NCBI GenBank assembly: GCA_964634755.1
Contig: CAZWJH010000036.1
Location: 1 to 21,998, forward strand
DNA: 21,998 bases
Source of the DNA: JALXDT01 sp964634755
Lineage (GTDB): Bacteria > Acidobacteriota > Aminicenantia > JAMOAD01
Reading direction: 5' to 3'
Below the pieces are notes generated by a model. That model was not told where the DNA came from. It worked only from the letters and a program-made list of their open reading frames with translations, and did no database searches. Below are positions 15,024 to 21,998 of the stretch, piece after piece. Position 1 is the first letter of the stretch. The number at the start of each line of letters is the position of its first letter. A program made the position numbers and the translations under genes.

Positions 15024-15052
15024 ATTATCCTTTAAAAAATAATTTTTGTCAA
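15024..15052 (-). promoter_or_regulatory. Promoter of tRNA-Gly and probably of the bactofilin operon
   Basis: On the minus strand TTGACA (complement of 15047-15052) is followed after exactly 17 bases by GATAAT (complement of 15024-15029). Transcription would start about at 15017, so the tRNA precursor would have a 5' leader of only a few bases. There is no room for another promoter between the tRNA and bactofilin. Confidence 0.72.
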
Positions 15053-15059
15053 TAGTGAA

Positions 15060-15092
15060 TTGACTTTTAGAATTGATATTAAGACTTATAAT
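15060..15092 (+). promoter_or_regulatory. Possible promoter for the second glycosyltransferase
   Basis: TATAAT at 15087-15092 is a perfect -10. TTGACT at 15060-15065 is a good -35, but the gap of 21 bases is too long for ordinary sigma70 use. The -35 lies back to back with the tRNA promoter's -35 (TGTCAA at 15047-15052). Confidence 0.35.
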
Positions 15093-15150
15093 CTTATTGG
15101 ACTTGTTCGCCTATTCTTTGAAAATATATTTATTTGTGAGATAATTTTTT

Positions 15151-16026
15151 ATGGCAAAAGTCTCAATAGTTATTTTAAGCTATAATAGAAAAGAGGAGTT
15201 AAAAGATAGCCTTGAAAAGATTTTATCTTATGGTTTAAGTAACCTGGAAATAATAGTTGTTGATAATGCTTCAACAGATGGTACACAGGAAATGATAAAA
15301 AATGATTTCTCTTTAATAAAATTAATAAGAATTGATAAAAACATTGGAGTTGCTGCTTACAACATAGGTTTAGAAAAAGCTACAGGAGATTACCTTCTTA
15401 TACTTGATGATGATTCATATCCTGAGAAAGGAACAATTGAAAAGATGATAAAAGCTTTTGAAGGTGATAATAAAATCGGAATTGTTGCTCTTGATGTAAG
15501 AAGTGAAGATTATTCTGGTAATGAAGAAAAGTTTTCAGAAGTGAAAACTAATAAAATCTCCTATATGATGGGGTTCAATGGAGCTGGAGCCGGTTTAAGA
15601 AAAAGTGTTTTTGAGGAGGTGGGAGGTTACCCTGATGAATTTTTTCTTTATTGGAATGAAACCGATCTTTCCATAAGAGTGCTCAATGCAGGATACAAAA
15701 TAGTGTGGTTACCGGGTGCTGTTGTATATCATAAATTTTCCCCGAAAAATAGGGAATCAGAAAGAGGCCCTTTTTTTTACACAAGAAACCTTTTCTGGAT
15801 AATTTTTAAGTTCTTTCCTGCGGAGAAATTTTTCTTTTCTGTAGTTAAAATGATTTATCTGTGCATTTACTTTTCTTTGGAGCAGAAGACTTTAATATAT
15901 GTTAAAGCTATGGCAGATTCAATTAAAAATTCAAAAAAAGCTTTTAGAAAAAGGATGAAGGTAAAAAGGGAAATAATTGACAAGTTGAAAATTACATATA
16001 AATTAGCATTTATAATATTCAGATGA
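15151..16026 (+). CDS. Family 2 glycosyltransferase
   Basis: GT-A fold transferase of 291 residues, probably adding a sugar (rhamnose-like by family) to an envelope polysaccharide. 'VSIVILSYNRKEELKDSLEKI' style start, 'IIVVDNASTDGT' and 'LLILDDDSYPEKG' give the nucleotide-sugar site with the DxD motif. 'GFNGAGAGLRKSVFEEVGGY' and 'FLYWNETDLSIRVLNAGYKI' are the acceptor-side blocks with the catalytic Glu-Thr-Asp. The basic C-terminus (FRKRMKVKR) suggests membrane contact. It differs clearly from the transferase at 4866, so it is not a recent duplicate. The ATG has only a weak upstream GTGAGA. It overlaps the next gene by four bases (ATGA). Confidence 0.85.
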   Translation: MAKVSIVILSYNRKEELKDSLEKILSYGLSNLEIIVVDNASTDGTQEMIKNDFSLIKLIRIDKNIGVAAYNIGLEKATGDYLLILDDDSYPEKGTIEKMIKAFEGDNKIGIVALDVRSEDYSGNEEKFSEVKTNKISYMMGFNGAGAGLRKSVFEEVGGYPDEFFLYWNETDLSIRVLNAGYKIVWLPGAVVYHKFSPKNRESERGPFFYTRNLFWIIFKFFPAEKFFFSVVKMIYLCIYFSLEQKTLIYVKAMADSIKNSKKAFRKRMKVKREIIDKLKITYKLAFIIFR

Positions 16027-16514
16027 AAGAGGGAAAAGTTTTAATAGTAAGAAGTGTTAGTATTCAGCTTCTGGATAAACTCTTACCCATTATAACTAAA
16101 AAATTCGGAAATTCTGTTGATTATTTTTTATTAACCCACAGCCATTCTGTAAAAAGAGTTGAAAAATACAAGAATATTGATAAGATCATGGAATATAAGA
16201 AGAAAGGTGATTTCAGTATCTTTTCAATTCCTAAAGAGATGAAAAAAGTATTCTTTGATTACATCATTATTCCTGTTTCTAATTTCTCGGGTGCAGGGTT
16301 CCTTAATGTTCTTATAATGACACTATTATTAAGAACGAAAAATATTTATGTTATTAATTCAAAAGGAGAAATAAAAAAAATAAGTAAGGGGGAAATCTTA
16401 ATAAAAAGCTTTTTCTTTTTTGTTTACTCTATAATTGCAATATTTTTAACTATTTTGACTTCACCATTTATTTTTATGATTTTGTTTGTAAACTTGATTT
16501 TTAACGAAAAATAA
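16023..16514 (+). CDS. Unknown protein with a C-terminal membrane anchor, glycosyltransferase-associated
   Basis: I do not recognise a named family. The 163-residue product begins with 'KVLIVRSVSIQLLDKLLPII', a strand-helix like the start of GT-B (family 9 type) transferases. Middle elements are 'VDYFLLTHSHSV', 'KIMEYKKKGDFSIF' and 'FDYIIIPVSNFSGAGFLNVL'. It ends in a long hydrophobic segment (about 130-160) that would anchor it in the membrane. It is too short to be a full GT-B enzyme, so it may be half of one, or an accessory protein. The ATGA overlap with the glycosyltransferase gene shows coupled translation and a shared role. Its stop (TAACG) is followed by a decayed reading frame. Confidence 0.7.
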   Translation: MKEGKVLIVRSVSIQLLDKLLPIITKKFGNSVDYFLLTHSHSVKRVEKYKNIDKIMEYKKKGDFSIFSIPKEMKKVFFDYIIIPVSNFSGAGFLNVLIMTLLLRTKNIYVINSKGEIKKISKGEILIKSFFFFVYSIIAIFLTILTSPFIFMILFVNLIFNEK

Positions 16515-16833
16515 CGAATCTCGAAAGATTTACAAAATTCTTAAACATAAAGACAGTAGTCAATGTATTTAATTGCATTTATACTAATCTTTATACCAAG
16601 CCTTCTTTTTGGAATAGCAGGAATTGGCCTGTCACAGTTGTTATTCCTTCTTTTTTATTAATAGGGGATTAATAGAAAAGGTAAAAAATTGGAAACTCTT
16701 TAGGTCTAAACTTAATAATTATTTCAGAATAATTATTTTACTTTTTGGAAGTATTACTGGAAGAATTATTTGCAATATTTTAAGAGTTAAAGTAGATAGA
16801 AGAAAATCAATATTTTTTTCTTCTTTTAGATAA
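16514..16833 (+). pseudogene. Decayed coding sequence after the glycosyltransferase pair
   Basis: At 16512-16516 the sequence is TAACG; with one change it would be the TAATG stop/start overlap that is common in this window. The frame beginning at that ACG stays open for 52 codons ('NLERFTKFLNIKTVVNVF' ... 'NWPVTVVIPSFLLIGD') to TAA at 16670-16672. A second frame then remains open to 16833 ('GSITGRIICNILRVKVDRR'). Neither piece has a proper start or ribosome-binding site, and neither is recognised. The simplest reading is a frameshifted, start-less remnant of a third gene of the cluster. Chance open frames in AT-rich DNA are the alternative. Confidence 0.4.
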
Positions 16834-17135
16834 TTTGATAGTTTATGAGCTTTTAAAGGGATAATGGAAGGGATTATATGTGTATTTAAATTTTGAATTC
16901 TCTTATCAACTTGTAATAAAAATATATTTTTTTACATTTTAGATGTTAAATTCCGCTGTTCTAAGAATGTTACCTTTGAAAGATTTCAAAAAAGGGAGGT
17001 GTAAGAAGTATGAAAAAATATATAAAGATAATGTAAACATAAATGTTAATAAAATTTAAATTTATTTTTTCGATGGACAGTTTGAGCGATTTATATTATT
17101 ATATGCTGTTCTATTTTATATTTAGGAGGAATTAT
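16834..17135 (+). other. Non-coding stretch before nfnA, with an eight-codon frame
   Basis: This AT-rich gap has no recognisable gene. It holds one striking item: AGGGAGGTG at 16993-17001, a strong ribosome-binding site, eight bases before ATG at 17010, which opens only MKKYIKIM before TAA at 17034-17036. TATATT at 17092-17097 could be a -10 for nfnA, but its -35 is poor. TTGATA (16835-16840) and GATAAT (16860-16865) are 19 bases apart. No clear terminator was found. Confidence 0.5.
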
Positions 17136-17975
17136 ATGTATAAGATTATTGAGAAGAATACCATTGCAAAAAATGAGTATTCTATGAAAGTTGTTGCTCC
17201 GCGTATAGCTAAAAAGAGAAAGGCAGGACAGTTCATTATTCTTATCCCTTCTCAGGGCGATGAAAGAATTCCTTTAACAATTGTAGATTCTTCTCCTGAG
17301 GAGGGCTGGATTGAAATTATTTTTCAAGTTATTGGTGCTACTACTTTTAAGCTATCACTTAAGAATGTGGGAGATGAGATTTATTCATTGGTAGGACCTC
17401 TGGGAAGACCTACACATATTGAGAAATGGGGAACAGTGGTAAGTGTAGGAGGAGGTGTTGGAATTGCTCCTCTTCTTCCAATTACTGCTGCAATGAAAGA
17501 AGCAGGAAACAGAATAATAACTATTTTAGGAGCAAGAACAAAGGAGCTTTTAATACTTGAAGACAGGATGTCAAAGTATTCTGACAGAGTAATGATTATG
17601 ACTGATGACGGAAGCTATGGAGAGAAAGGGCTTGTAACCGATGCAATTAAAAAGCTCATAGATGAGGGTGAAAAATTGGATATGGTTTTGGCAGTGGGAC
17701 CTGCAATAATGATGAAGTTTGTCTCACTTTTAACAAAGGAGTACAATATCCCCACATTGGTAAGTTTGAATACTATAATGGTTGATGGTACCGGTATGTG
17801 TGGGAGTTGCAGGGTAACTGTTGGTAATGAAACAAAGTTTGTCTGTGTTGATGGGCCGGAATTTGATGGCCATCTTGTTGATTGGGATAATATGTTAAAG
17901 AGAGCAACGGTTTACAAAGAGCAGGAAAAGATTGCTTATGAAAAAGTTTTAACCCAACATGGGAAATCAAATTAA
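17136..17975 (+). CDS. nfnA: NfnA: small subunit of electron-bifurcating NADH-dependent ferredoxin:NADP+ oxidoreductase
   Basis: FAD and [2Fe-2S] subunit that couples NADH, NADPH and ferredoxin through flavin-based bifurcation; homologues are also named sulfide dehydrogenase SudB. The start is ATG 17136 with AGGAGGA at 17124-17130; the longer frame to 17043 has no such site. The 279-residue chain has a ferredoxin-reductase fold: flavin block 'RIPLTIVDSSPEEG', NAD site 'SVGGGVGIAPLLPI', and near the C-terminus 'VDGTGMCGSCRVTVG' through 'FVCVDG'. The spacing Asp-x4-Cys-x2-Cys-x11-Cys equals the unusual Asp/Cys3 cluster ligation described for NfnI small subunits. This separates it from PyrK. nfnB follows after 20 bases. 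Confidence 0.92.
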   Translation: MYKIIEKNTIAKNEYSMKVVAPRIAKKRKAGQFIILIPSQGDERIPLTIVDSSPEEGWIEIIFQVIGATTFKLSLKNVGDEIYSLVGPLGRPTHIEKWGTVVSVGGGVGIAPLLPITAAMKEAGNRIITILGARTKELLILEDRMSKYSDRVMIMTDDGSYGEKGLVTDAIKKLIDEGEKLDMVLAVGPAIMMKFVSLLTKEYNIPTLVSLNTIMVDGTGMCGSCRVTVGNETKFVCVDGPEFDGHLVDWDNMLKRATVYKEQEKIAYEKVLTQHGKSN

Positions 17976-17995
17976 TTCTTTGAGGAGGTAAAGAG

Positions 17996-19486
17996 ATGTC
18001 AAAGGAAAATATTCAAAAAATAATTGATGAAATAAATATTGAAAGAAAAGAGGAATGGAGAGCTGAGCTAAGGAGAAGCATAAAAGCAAAAGAGAGAGGA
18101 AATATTGATAGAGTTCATATGATTGAGAGAGAGCCGGAAGTAAGAAATAAGATATTTGAAGAAGTTAATCTTGGCTATACGGAAGAAATGGCAATTCTTG
18201 AAGCTAAAAGATGTCTTGATTGTCCTTCCCCCACATGTGTTATGGGATGTCCTGTTGCTGTTAAAATTCCGAGTTTTATTAAATTGGTGGAGCAGGGTAA
18301 ATTTTTGGAAGCCGCAAAAAAGATAAAGGAAACAAACTCACTTCCTGCGGTTTGCGGAAGAGTATGCCCTCAGGAGGAGCAGTGTGAAGGCAATTGTATT
18401 TACATAAAGATGGGTAAACCTCCTATTGCTATTGGACACTTGGAAAGATTTGTGGCTGATTATGAAAGAAAGATGGAAGCTGCGGAAATTCCTGAGATCA
18501 AGGAAAAGAAAGGTAAAAAGGTAGCTATTATAGGGTCTGGGCCTTCTGGTCTTGCTGCAGCTGGTGATCTTGCAAAAATGGGTTATGATGTGACAATATT
18601 TGAAGCTCTTCATGAACCCGGCGGGGTTTTGATTTATGGTATTCCTGAATTCAGACTTCCAAAGGAAATCGTAAGACATGAGATTGATAATTTGAGAAAA
18701 ATGGGAGTTGAGATAATAACTGATTTTGTTGTCGGGAGAACCGCTACTATAGATGAACTCAGAAAAGAAGGCTATGAGGCATTTTTCATTGGTGCTGGGG
18801 CTGGATTACCTTGGATGCTCAATATCCCGGGAGAAAATCTTAATGGAGTTTACTCTGCAAATGAGTATTTAACAAGGGTTAATTTAATGAAAGCATACAA
18901 ATTCCCCGAATACGAAACACCGATTGCAAAGGGCAAAAGAGTTGCCGTAATAGGTGCAGGTAATACTGCAATGGATGCTGTCAGAACTTCAAAAAGATTG
19001 GGAGCAGAGCATTCTATGATAATTTACAGAAGAACAAGAAAAGAGATGCCTGCAAGAATAGAAGAAATAAAACACGCAGAAGAAGAGGGTATTGAGTTTA
19101 TCTACTTAACACAACCAATAGAATTTATCGGTGATGAAAATGGATGGTTAAAAGGAATTAAGTGCATAAAAATGGAACTTGGGGAGCCCGATGATTCCGG
19201 AAGAAGAAGACCTATTCCCATTGAAGGAACCGAACATATTATAGAAGCTGATGTTGCAATAGTTGCACTCGGAACAAAACCAAATCCTTTGATTCCTGAT
19301 ACTACCGAAGGCTTAAAGATAAAAAGAAGAGGAGAAATAGAGGTAGATAATAATCTTCAAACATCTATTCCCGGTGTTTTTGCCGGTGGTGATGTTATGA
19401 GAGGAGGAGCGACAGTTATTCTTGCAATGGGAGATGGAAGGGATGCAGCAATAGCCATAGATAAGTATCTTTCGGAAAAAAAGTAA
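17996..19486 (+). CDS. nfnB: NfnB: large subunit of NfnAB (GltD-like flavoprotein)
   Basis: Large subunit that carries the bifurcating FAD and two [4Fe-4S] clusters and binds NADPH. A GAGGAGGT stands just ahead of the ATG. After an N-terminal helical extension of about 60 residues come the cluster ligands Cys73, Cys76, Cys81, Cys85 ('CLDCPSPTCVMGC') and Cys120, Cys124, Cys130, Cys134. Then follow the FAD Rossmann motif 'VAIIGSGPSGLAAAG' (176-190), the NADP motif 'VAVIGAGNTAMDAVR' (316-330) and the closing 'GVFAGGDVMRGGATVILAMGDG' type FAD block. Length (496) is close to known NfnL proteins. Stand-alone GltD is excluded in practice by the adjacent nfnA and by the absence of a GltB subunit. It links ferredoxin-based anaerobic metabolism to NADPH supply. 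Confidence 0.93.
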   Translation: MSKENIQKIIDEINIERKEEWRAELRRSIKAKERGNIDRVHMIEREPEVRNKIFEEVNLGYTEEMAILEAKRCLDCPSPTCVMGCPVAVKIPSFIKLVEQGKFLEAAKKIKETNSLPAVCGRVCPQEEQCEGNCIYIKMGKPPIAIGHLERFVADYERKMEAAEIPEIKEKKGKKVAIIGSGPSGLAAAGDLAKMGYDVTIFEALHEPGGVLIYGIPEFRLPKEIVRHEIDNLRKMGVEIITDFVVGRTATIDELRKEGYEAFFIGAGAGLPWMLNIPGENLNGVYSANEYLTRVNLMKAYKFPEYETPIAKGKRVAVIGAGNTAMDAVRTSKRLGAEHSMIIYRRTRKEMPARIEEIKHAEEEGIEFIYLTQPIEFIGDENGWLKGIKCIKMELGEPDDSGRRRPIPIEGTEHIIEADVAIVALGTKPNPLIPDTTEGLKIKRRGEIEVDNNLQTSIPGVFAGGDVMRGGATVILAMGDGRDAAIAIDKYLSEKK

Positions 19487-19501
19487 TTGCCGGAGGGTAA
19501 T

Positions 19502-20158
19502 ATTGCACAAAAAAATAATGTAGAGGAAATTCTCTTAAGGATAGAGGAAGAAGTTAAAGGTATGCTTCCTTTCGGAGAAAAGGTAAGGGAGGAGACAAAG
19601 GCCCCCTTTTTAGTCCTCCTTTCTGTTATATTAAGTGCAAGAACAAAGGATGAAACAACCGAGGTTGTTTGTAAGAAATTGTTTAAAAAGGTTAAGACTC
19701 CTAAAGATCTTTTGAAAATTCCAAAATCAAAGCTTGAAACAATCCTTAAACCAATAGGTTTTTATAGACAGAAAGCGAGGTATTTAAGAGAAACAGCTAA
19801 AAAGATAATAAGAGAATATGATTGTGATGTTCCTGATAGTTTTAAAGAGCTTATAAAACTTCCGGGTGTAGGAAGAAAAACCGCAAATCTTGTACTTAGT
19901 TTGAGTTTTGGTAAAAATACAATTTGTGTAGACACACATGTGCATAGAATATCAAACAGATTAGGCTTTGTTAAAACAAAAACACCTTTTGAAACAGAAA
20001 TGGAATTGAAAAGAGTTTTACCTGAAAAGTGGTGGAGCAAAATTAACACATTATTTGTTCTTTATGGAAAAAGCATTTGTACTCCTTTAAGACCAAAGTG
20101 TGAGGAATGCTCTGTAAAAGAATTTTGTAAATTTTTCAGAGAAAAAAATAGGAGATAA
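19502..20158 (+). CDS. nth: Endonuclease III (DNA glycosylase/AP lyase)
   Basis: Removes oxidised pyrimidines and nicks abasic sites in base-excision repair. The helix-hairpin-helix 'LPGVGRKTANLVLSL' contains the catalytic Lys, 'VDTHVHRISNRLG' the catalytic Asp, and the C-terminus the [4Fe-4S] loop C-x6-C-x2-C-x5-C ('CTPLRPKCEECSVKEFC'). The 'LSARTKDE' block is a variant of 'LSAQATD'. The start is unusual: in frame there is TTG at 19487 with no good site, ATT at 19502 with GGAGG at 19492-19496 five bases upstream, and the first ATG only at 19562, which would cut off the first helix (VEEILLRIEEEV). I give the ATT; TTG 19487 is the conventional choice. It follows nfnB within 16 bases. Confidence 0.88.
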   Translation: MAQKNNVEEILLRIEEEVKGMLPFGEKVREETKAPFLVLLSVILSARTKDETTEVVCKKLFKKVKTPKDLLKIPKSKLETILKPIGFYRQKARYLRETAKKIIREYDCDVPDSFKELIKLPGVGRKTANLVLSLSFGKNTICVDTHVHRISNRLGFVKTKTPFETEMELKRVLPEKWWSKINTLFVLYGKSICTPLRPKCEECSVKEFCKFFREKNRR

Positions 20159-20161
20159 AAA

Positions 20162-20539
20162 ATGAGTAAAAGAGCAATATTTTCCAAAAATGCTCCTGAG
20201 GCTATAGGGCCGTATTCTCAGGCAGTTGTTTTTGGTGATTTTGTTTTTGTCTCCGGTCAGATTCCTTTGAGAAAAGACGGGACTCTTGTTTCGGGAGATT
20301 TTGAAAAGGAAGTAAAACAAGTTTTTAATAATATCAGTGAGATTTTGAAAGAGGAAAATCTTAATTTTAGCAATATTTTAATGGTGAATGTTTATCTTAA
20401 GGATATTGGACTTTTCTCAAAGCTCAATGAAATTTATAAAGAATATTTTTCCCCGCCGTTTCCCTCAAGAGCTGTTGTAGAAGTTTCAAAACTTCCGAAA
20501 GATGTGAGAGTTGAGACAAGTGTTATAGCTGGTAAATAA
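20162..20539 (+). CDS. ridA: RidA-family enamine/imine deaminase
   Basis: Trimeric cytosolic enzyme that hydrolyses reactive enamines such as 2-aminoacrylate, released by PLP enzymes. It is the standard size, 125 residues, with the family marks 'APEAIGPYSQAV', 'FVSGQIPL', 'NVYLKDI', 'PSRAVVEVSKLPKDVRVE' (Arg binding the substrate carboxylate) and the closing 'VETSVIA' Glu. ATG 20162 has AGGAGAT ahead and comes three bases after the nth stop, so it belongs to the nfnA-nfnB-nth-ridA transcript. No terminator is clear behind it. Confidence 0.93.
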   Translation: MSKRAIFSKNAPEAIGPYSQAVVFGDFVFVSGQIPLRKDGTLVSGDFEKEVKQVFNNISEILKEENLNFSNILMVNVYLKDIGLFSKLNEIYKEYFSPPFPSRAVVEVSKLPKDVRVETSVIAGK

Positions 20540-20965
20540 GCAATCTTTCTTTTAAAGCGTGTGGGATGTAATTTTGTAAACTTTTAAGGACGGGACAACT
20601 TTCGGGGCTATAAAGCAAATAAAGCCCAAAACCTTTGTTGTTTGTATATCGGATTTTTTACGAAATTAAAATATCAAATAATCAGTAGCAAACCATCTGT
20701 AGAGCCGTAGCCCGCCAAGGCAGATTTCTTCACCACGGCGGATTTTTGCTTTGCTTCGAGGCTACCGCTACGACAGCACCATCTCTTTTTTATTAAGTTT
20801 CACTAAATAGCTTTTCTGATTTAAAAACGTAAAGAACGAGAAAGTTTTTAAATATTTTGTGGGTATTTTATTAAAAATTTCGGCTGTTCCAATGGAAAAT
20901 TTTGGATTATTGTTTTTCAAGGTGTGAAAAATTCGGAATGTGGTTTTATTAATCTAAATATTATC
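20540..20965. other. 426-bp non-coding gap between ridA and dgt
   Basis: Convergent genes flank this gap and no reading frame or known RNA is evident. GGGCT (20605-20609) and AGCCC (20623-20627) could pair in a small hairpin, without a T-tract behind it. The central part holds the GC-rich, repeat-flanked element at 20692-20784, listed separately. TCCAA/TTGGA at 20888-20906 followed by a T-rich stretch is a poor candidate terminator for the plus strand. The size and the mixed base composition suggest an insertion site rather than a regulatory region. Confidence 0.5.
20692..20784. repeat. MITE- or REP-like GC-rich element flanked by 7-bp direct repeats
   Basis: A 79-bp GC-rich block (20699-20777) stands out from the AT-rich surroundings. 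It is bracketed by identical heptamers ACCATCT at 20692-20698 and 20778-20784, as expected of a target-site duplication. Inside, CGTAGC (20706-20711) pairs with GCTACG (20767-20772), GTAGCC (20707-20712) can instead pair with GGCTAC (20760-20765), and CCGCC (20712-20716) pairs with GGCGG (20737-20741). It is too short to code for a transposase. A dispersed non-autonomous element is the best reading; copies elsewhere in the genome were not available to check. Confidence 0.5.
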
Positions 20966-21991
20966 TTAAATTTTGCTCCAAGGTTTGGGAACAAATAGTT
21001 TTTCATAAAGATTTATTGCAAATCTGTCTGTCATTCCTGCTATAAAGTCTATCACTCTCACTTTAACAGGATCTTCTTCCGGAAATTTTTCTATGCATTT
21101 TTCAGGATCTTCCATAATATAATAGTATAAGTCTTTTAATACTTTCATAATCTTGGCTTTTTCAGCTTCGTGCTCCTCTTTTTTATAAACTTTTTTTATC
21201 AGGAAATTTCTGAGCTCCATTGTTGCCGAATAGATTGTATCACTCATTCTTATGTAATCATAATCATACTTTTTTGTCGTGAAAATTATATCCCTTACCA
21301 TTGTATTTATTCTCTCTCTTCTTGTTCTTCCTAATGTTTTATTTAAACTCCCAGGTATTTCATCTTCTTTTATAAGTCCAGCCCTTAGAGCATCATCAAT
21401 ATCATGGTTAACATAGGCAACTATATCAGAATATCTTATTATTTGTCCCTCGAGGGTAAATGGCATTTTTTCTGGGACAAAAACGTCTCCAAATCCTTTT
21501 GAATGTTTTAAGATTCCATCTCTCACTTCATGAGTAAGATTAAGACCTTTTCCCTCATTTTCAAGCTTATCCACAACTCTTAAACTGTGCTCATAGTGTC
21601 TGAAACCGGTATCCGAAAGCTCGTTAAGAGCCTGCTCCCCAAAATGCCCGAAAGGAGTGTGACCAAGATCATGTCCCAATGCTATGGCTTCGGTGAGACT
21701 TTCATTAAGATGCAGAGCCATTGCAATTGTTCTTCCGATTTGTGAAACTTCAAGCGTATGGGTAAGCCTTGTTCTGTAATGATCTCCTGTTGGAGATATA
21801 AATACCTGTGTTTTGTGTTTTAATCTTCTGAAAGATTTTGAATGTATAATCCTATCTCTGTCCCTCTGAAAGGGAGGCCTTATGTCATCCTTTTCTTCCG
21901 GATGAGGCCTCCCTTTGCTTTGAGAGTTCTTTGTTGCTTTCGAGTGAAGATATTTTTCCTCTATCTCTTCTATCTCTTCTCTTATGTTCAT
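20966..21991 (-). CDS. dgt: dGTPase-family deoxynucleotide triphosphohydrolase
   Basis: HD-domain enzyme that splits dNTPs (dGTP in the type member) into deoxynucleoside and triphosphate, controlling nucleotide pools and sometimes limiting phage. The 341-residue chain carries 'PFQRDRDRIIHSKSFRRLKH' (40-59), the first metal His in 'TRLTHTLEVSQIGR' (His78), 'GHDLGHTPFGHFGE' (His107/Asp108) and a later Asp in 'RYSDIVAYVNHDIDDA' (Asp189). The N-terminus (MNIREEIEEIEEKYL) is typical of the short Dgt subfamily, so ATG 21991 is probably right, although only seven upstream bases are visible. It is convergent with the ridA operon across the 426-bp gap. Confidence 0.92.
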   Translation of the reverse strand: MNIREEIEEIEEKYLHSKATKNSQSKGRPHPEEKDDIRPPFQRDRDRIIHSKSFRRLKHKTQVFISPTGDHYRTRLTHTLEVSQIGRTIAMALHLNESLTEAIALGHDLGHTPFGHFGEQALNELSDTGFRHYEHSLRVVDKLENEGKGLNLTHEVRDGILKHSKGFGDVFVPEKMPFTLEGQIIRYSDIVAYVNHDIDDALRAGLIKEDEIPGSLNKTLGRTRRERINTMVRDIIFTTKKYDYDYIRMSDTIYSATMELRNFLIKKVYKKEEHEAEKAKIMKVLKDLYYYIMEDPEKCIEKFPEEDPVKVRVIDFIAGMTDRFAINLYEKLFVPKPWSKI

Positions 21992-21998
21992 TCTTCTT

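Noticed and set aside
17043..17135. N-terminal extension of NfnA from 17043
   Set aside because: No ribosome-binding site, a composition unlike the family, and AGGAGGA directly before ATG 17136.
20560..20600. Possible IS256-type terminal sequence (TTTACAAAAT on the minus strand)
   Set aside because: Only a loose likeness; no matching partner end, no transposase remnant.
20888..20917. TCCAA/TTGGA hairpin with a T-rich tail as terminator of the ridA operon
   Set aside because: Five-pair stem with a nine-base loop, about 350 bases after ridA; too weak and too far.
1..21998. CRISPR array, rRNA, riboswitch or prophage
   Set aside because: No regularly spaced repeats, no rRNA-like blocks, no recognisable aptamer, integrase or phage structural genes were seen.

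Overview
The window comes from an AT-rich bacterium with very tight gene packing. An outer membrane is suggested by a secreted protein that ends in a beta-barrel with a C-terminal Phe, and by a bactofilin. An anaerobic, energy-limited lifestyle is suggested by an electron-bifurcating NfnAB pair. I cannot assign a phylum from the sequence alone. The gene set (gluzincin-propeller-barrel protein, bactofilin, PilZ protein, LipM-type octanoyltransferase) would fit a poorly sampled Gram-negative candidate phylum better than a Firmicute, but this is inference.

Layout. (1) 206-1879 is a lone DUF262/HNH (GmrSD/SspE-like) defence-type nuclease with its own consensus-like promoter. (2) 2098-8358 is a plus-strand run whose genes overlap each other: a gluzincin/propeller/outer-membrane protein, a family 2 glycosyltransferase, a MraY/WecA-family phosphoglycosyltransferase, an RlmB-type rRNA methyltransferase and a membrane-anchored MtfA-type metallopeptidase. 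(3) 8369-8968 (minus, secreted protein) and 9119-9436 (plus, PilZ) diverge from one promoter region. (4) 14944-15015 is tRNA-Gly(CCC), which heads a minus-strand series: bactofilin, lipM, a PgaB-C-terminal-like glycosidase, rmlB, an Rmd-like reductase, and a fusion of a dolichol/phytol-kinase-like half with a DUF92 half. (5) 15151-16514 holds a second family 2 glycosyltransferase and an unknown protein, followed by 620 bp of decayed sequence. (6) 17136-20539 is nfnA-nfnB-nth-ridA. (7) 20540-20965 is non-coding and holds a GC-rich, repeat-flanked 79-bp element. (8) 20966-21991 (minus) is dgt.

The common thread is envelope glycan work: two glycosyltransferases, a lipid-carrier phosphoglycosyltransferase, sugar-nucleotide enzymes (RmlB plus a reductase), a PgaB-like hydrolase and a possible polyprenol salvage kinase. 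These are interleaved with housekeeping genes (rRNA methylation, protein octanoylation, DNA repair, dNTP control, enamine detoxification).

No complete new multigene system is evident. The items most worth a second look are the two-kinase fusion next to the sugar-nucleotide genes, the tRNA that appears to be transcribed together with a bactofilin operon, the RmlB plus Rmd-like pairing, the MITE-like element, and several unusual translation starts (ATT for nth, a possibly leaderless rmlB, an ACG where an ATG is expected). Several starts given here are internal to the longest open frame because ribosome-binding sites and signal peptides point to them.
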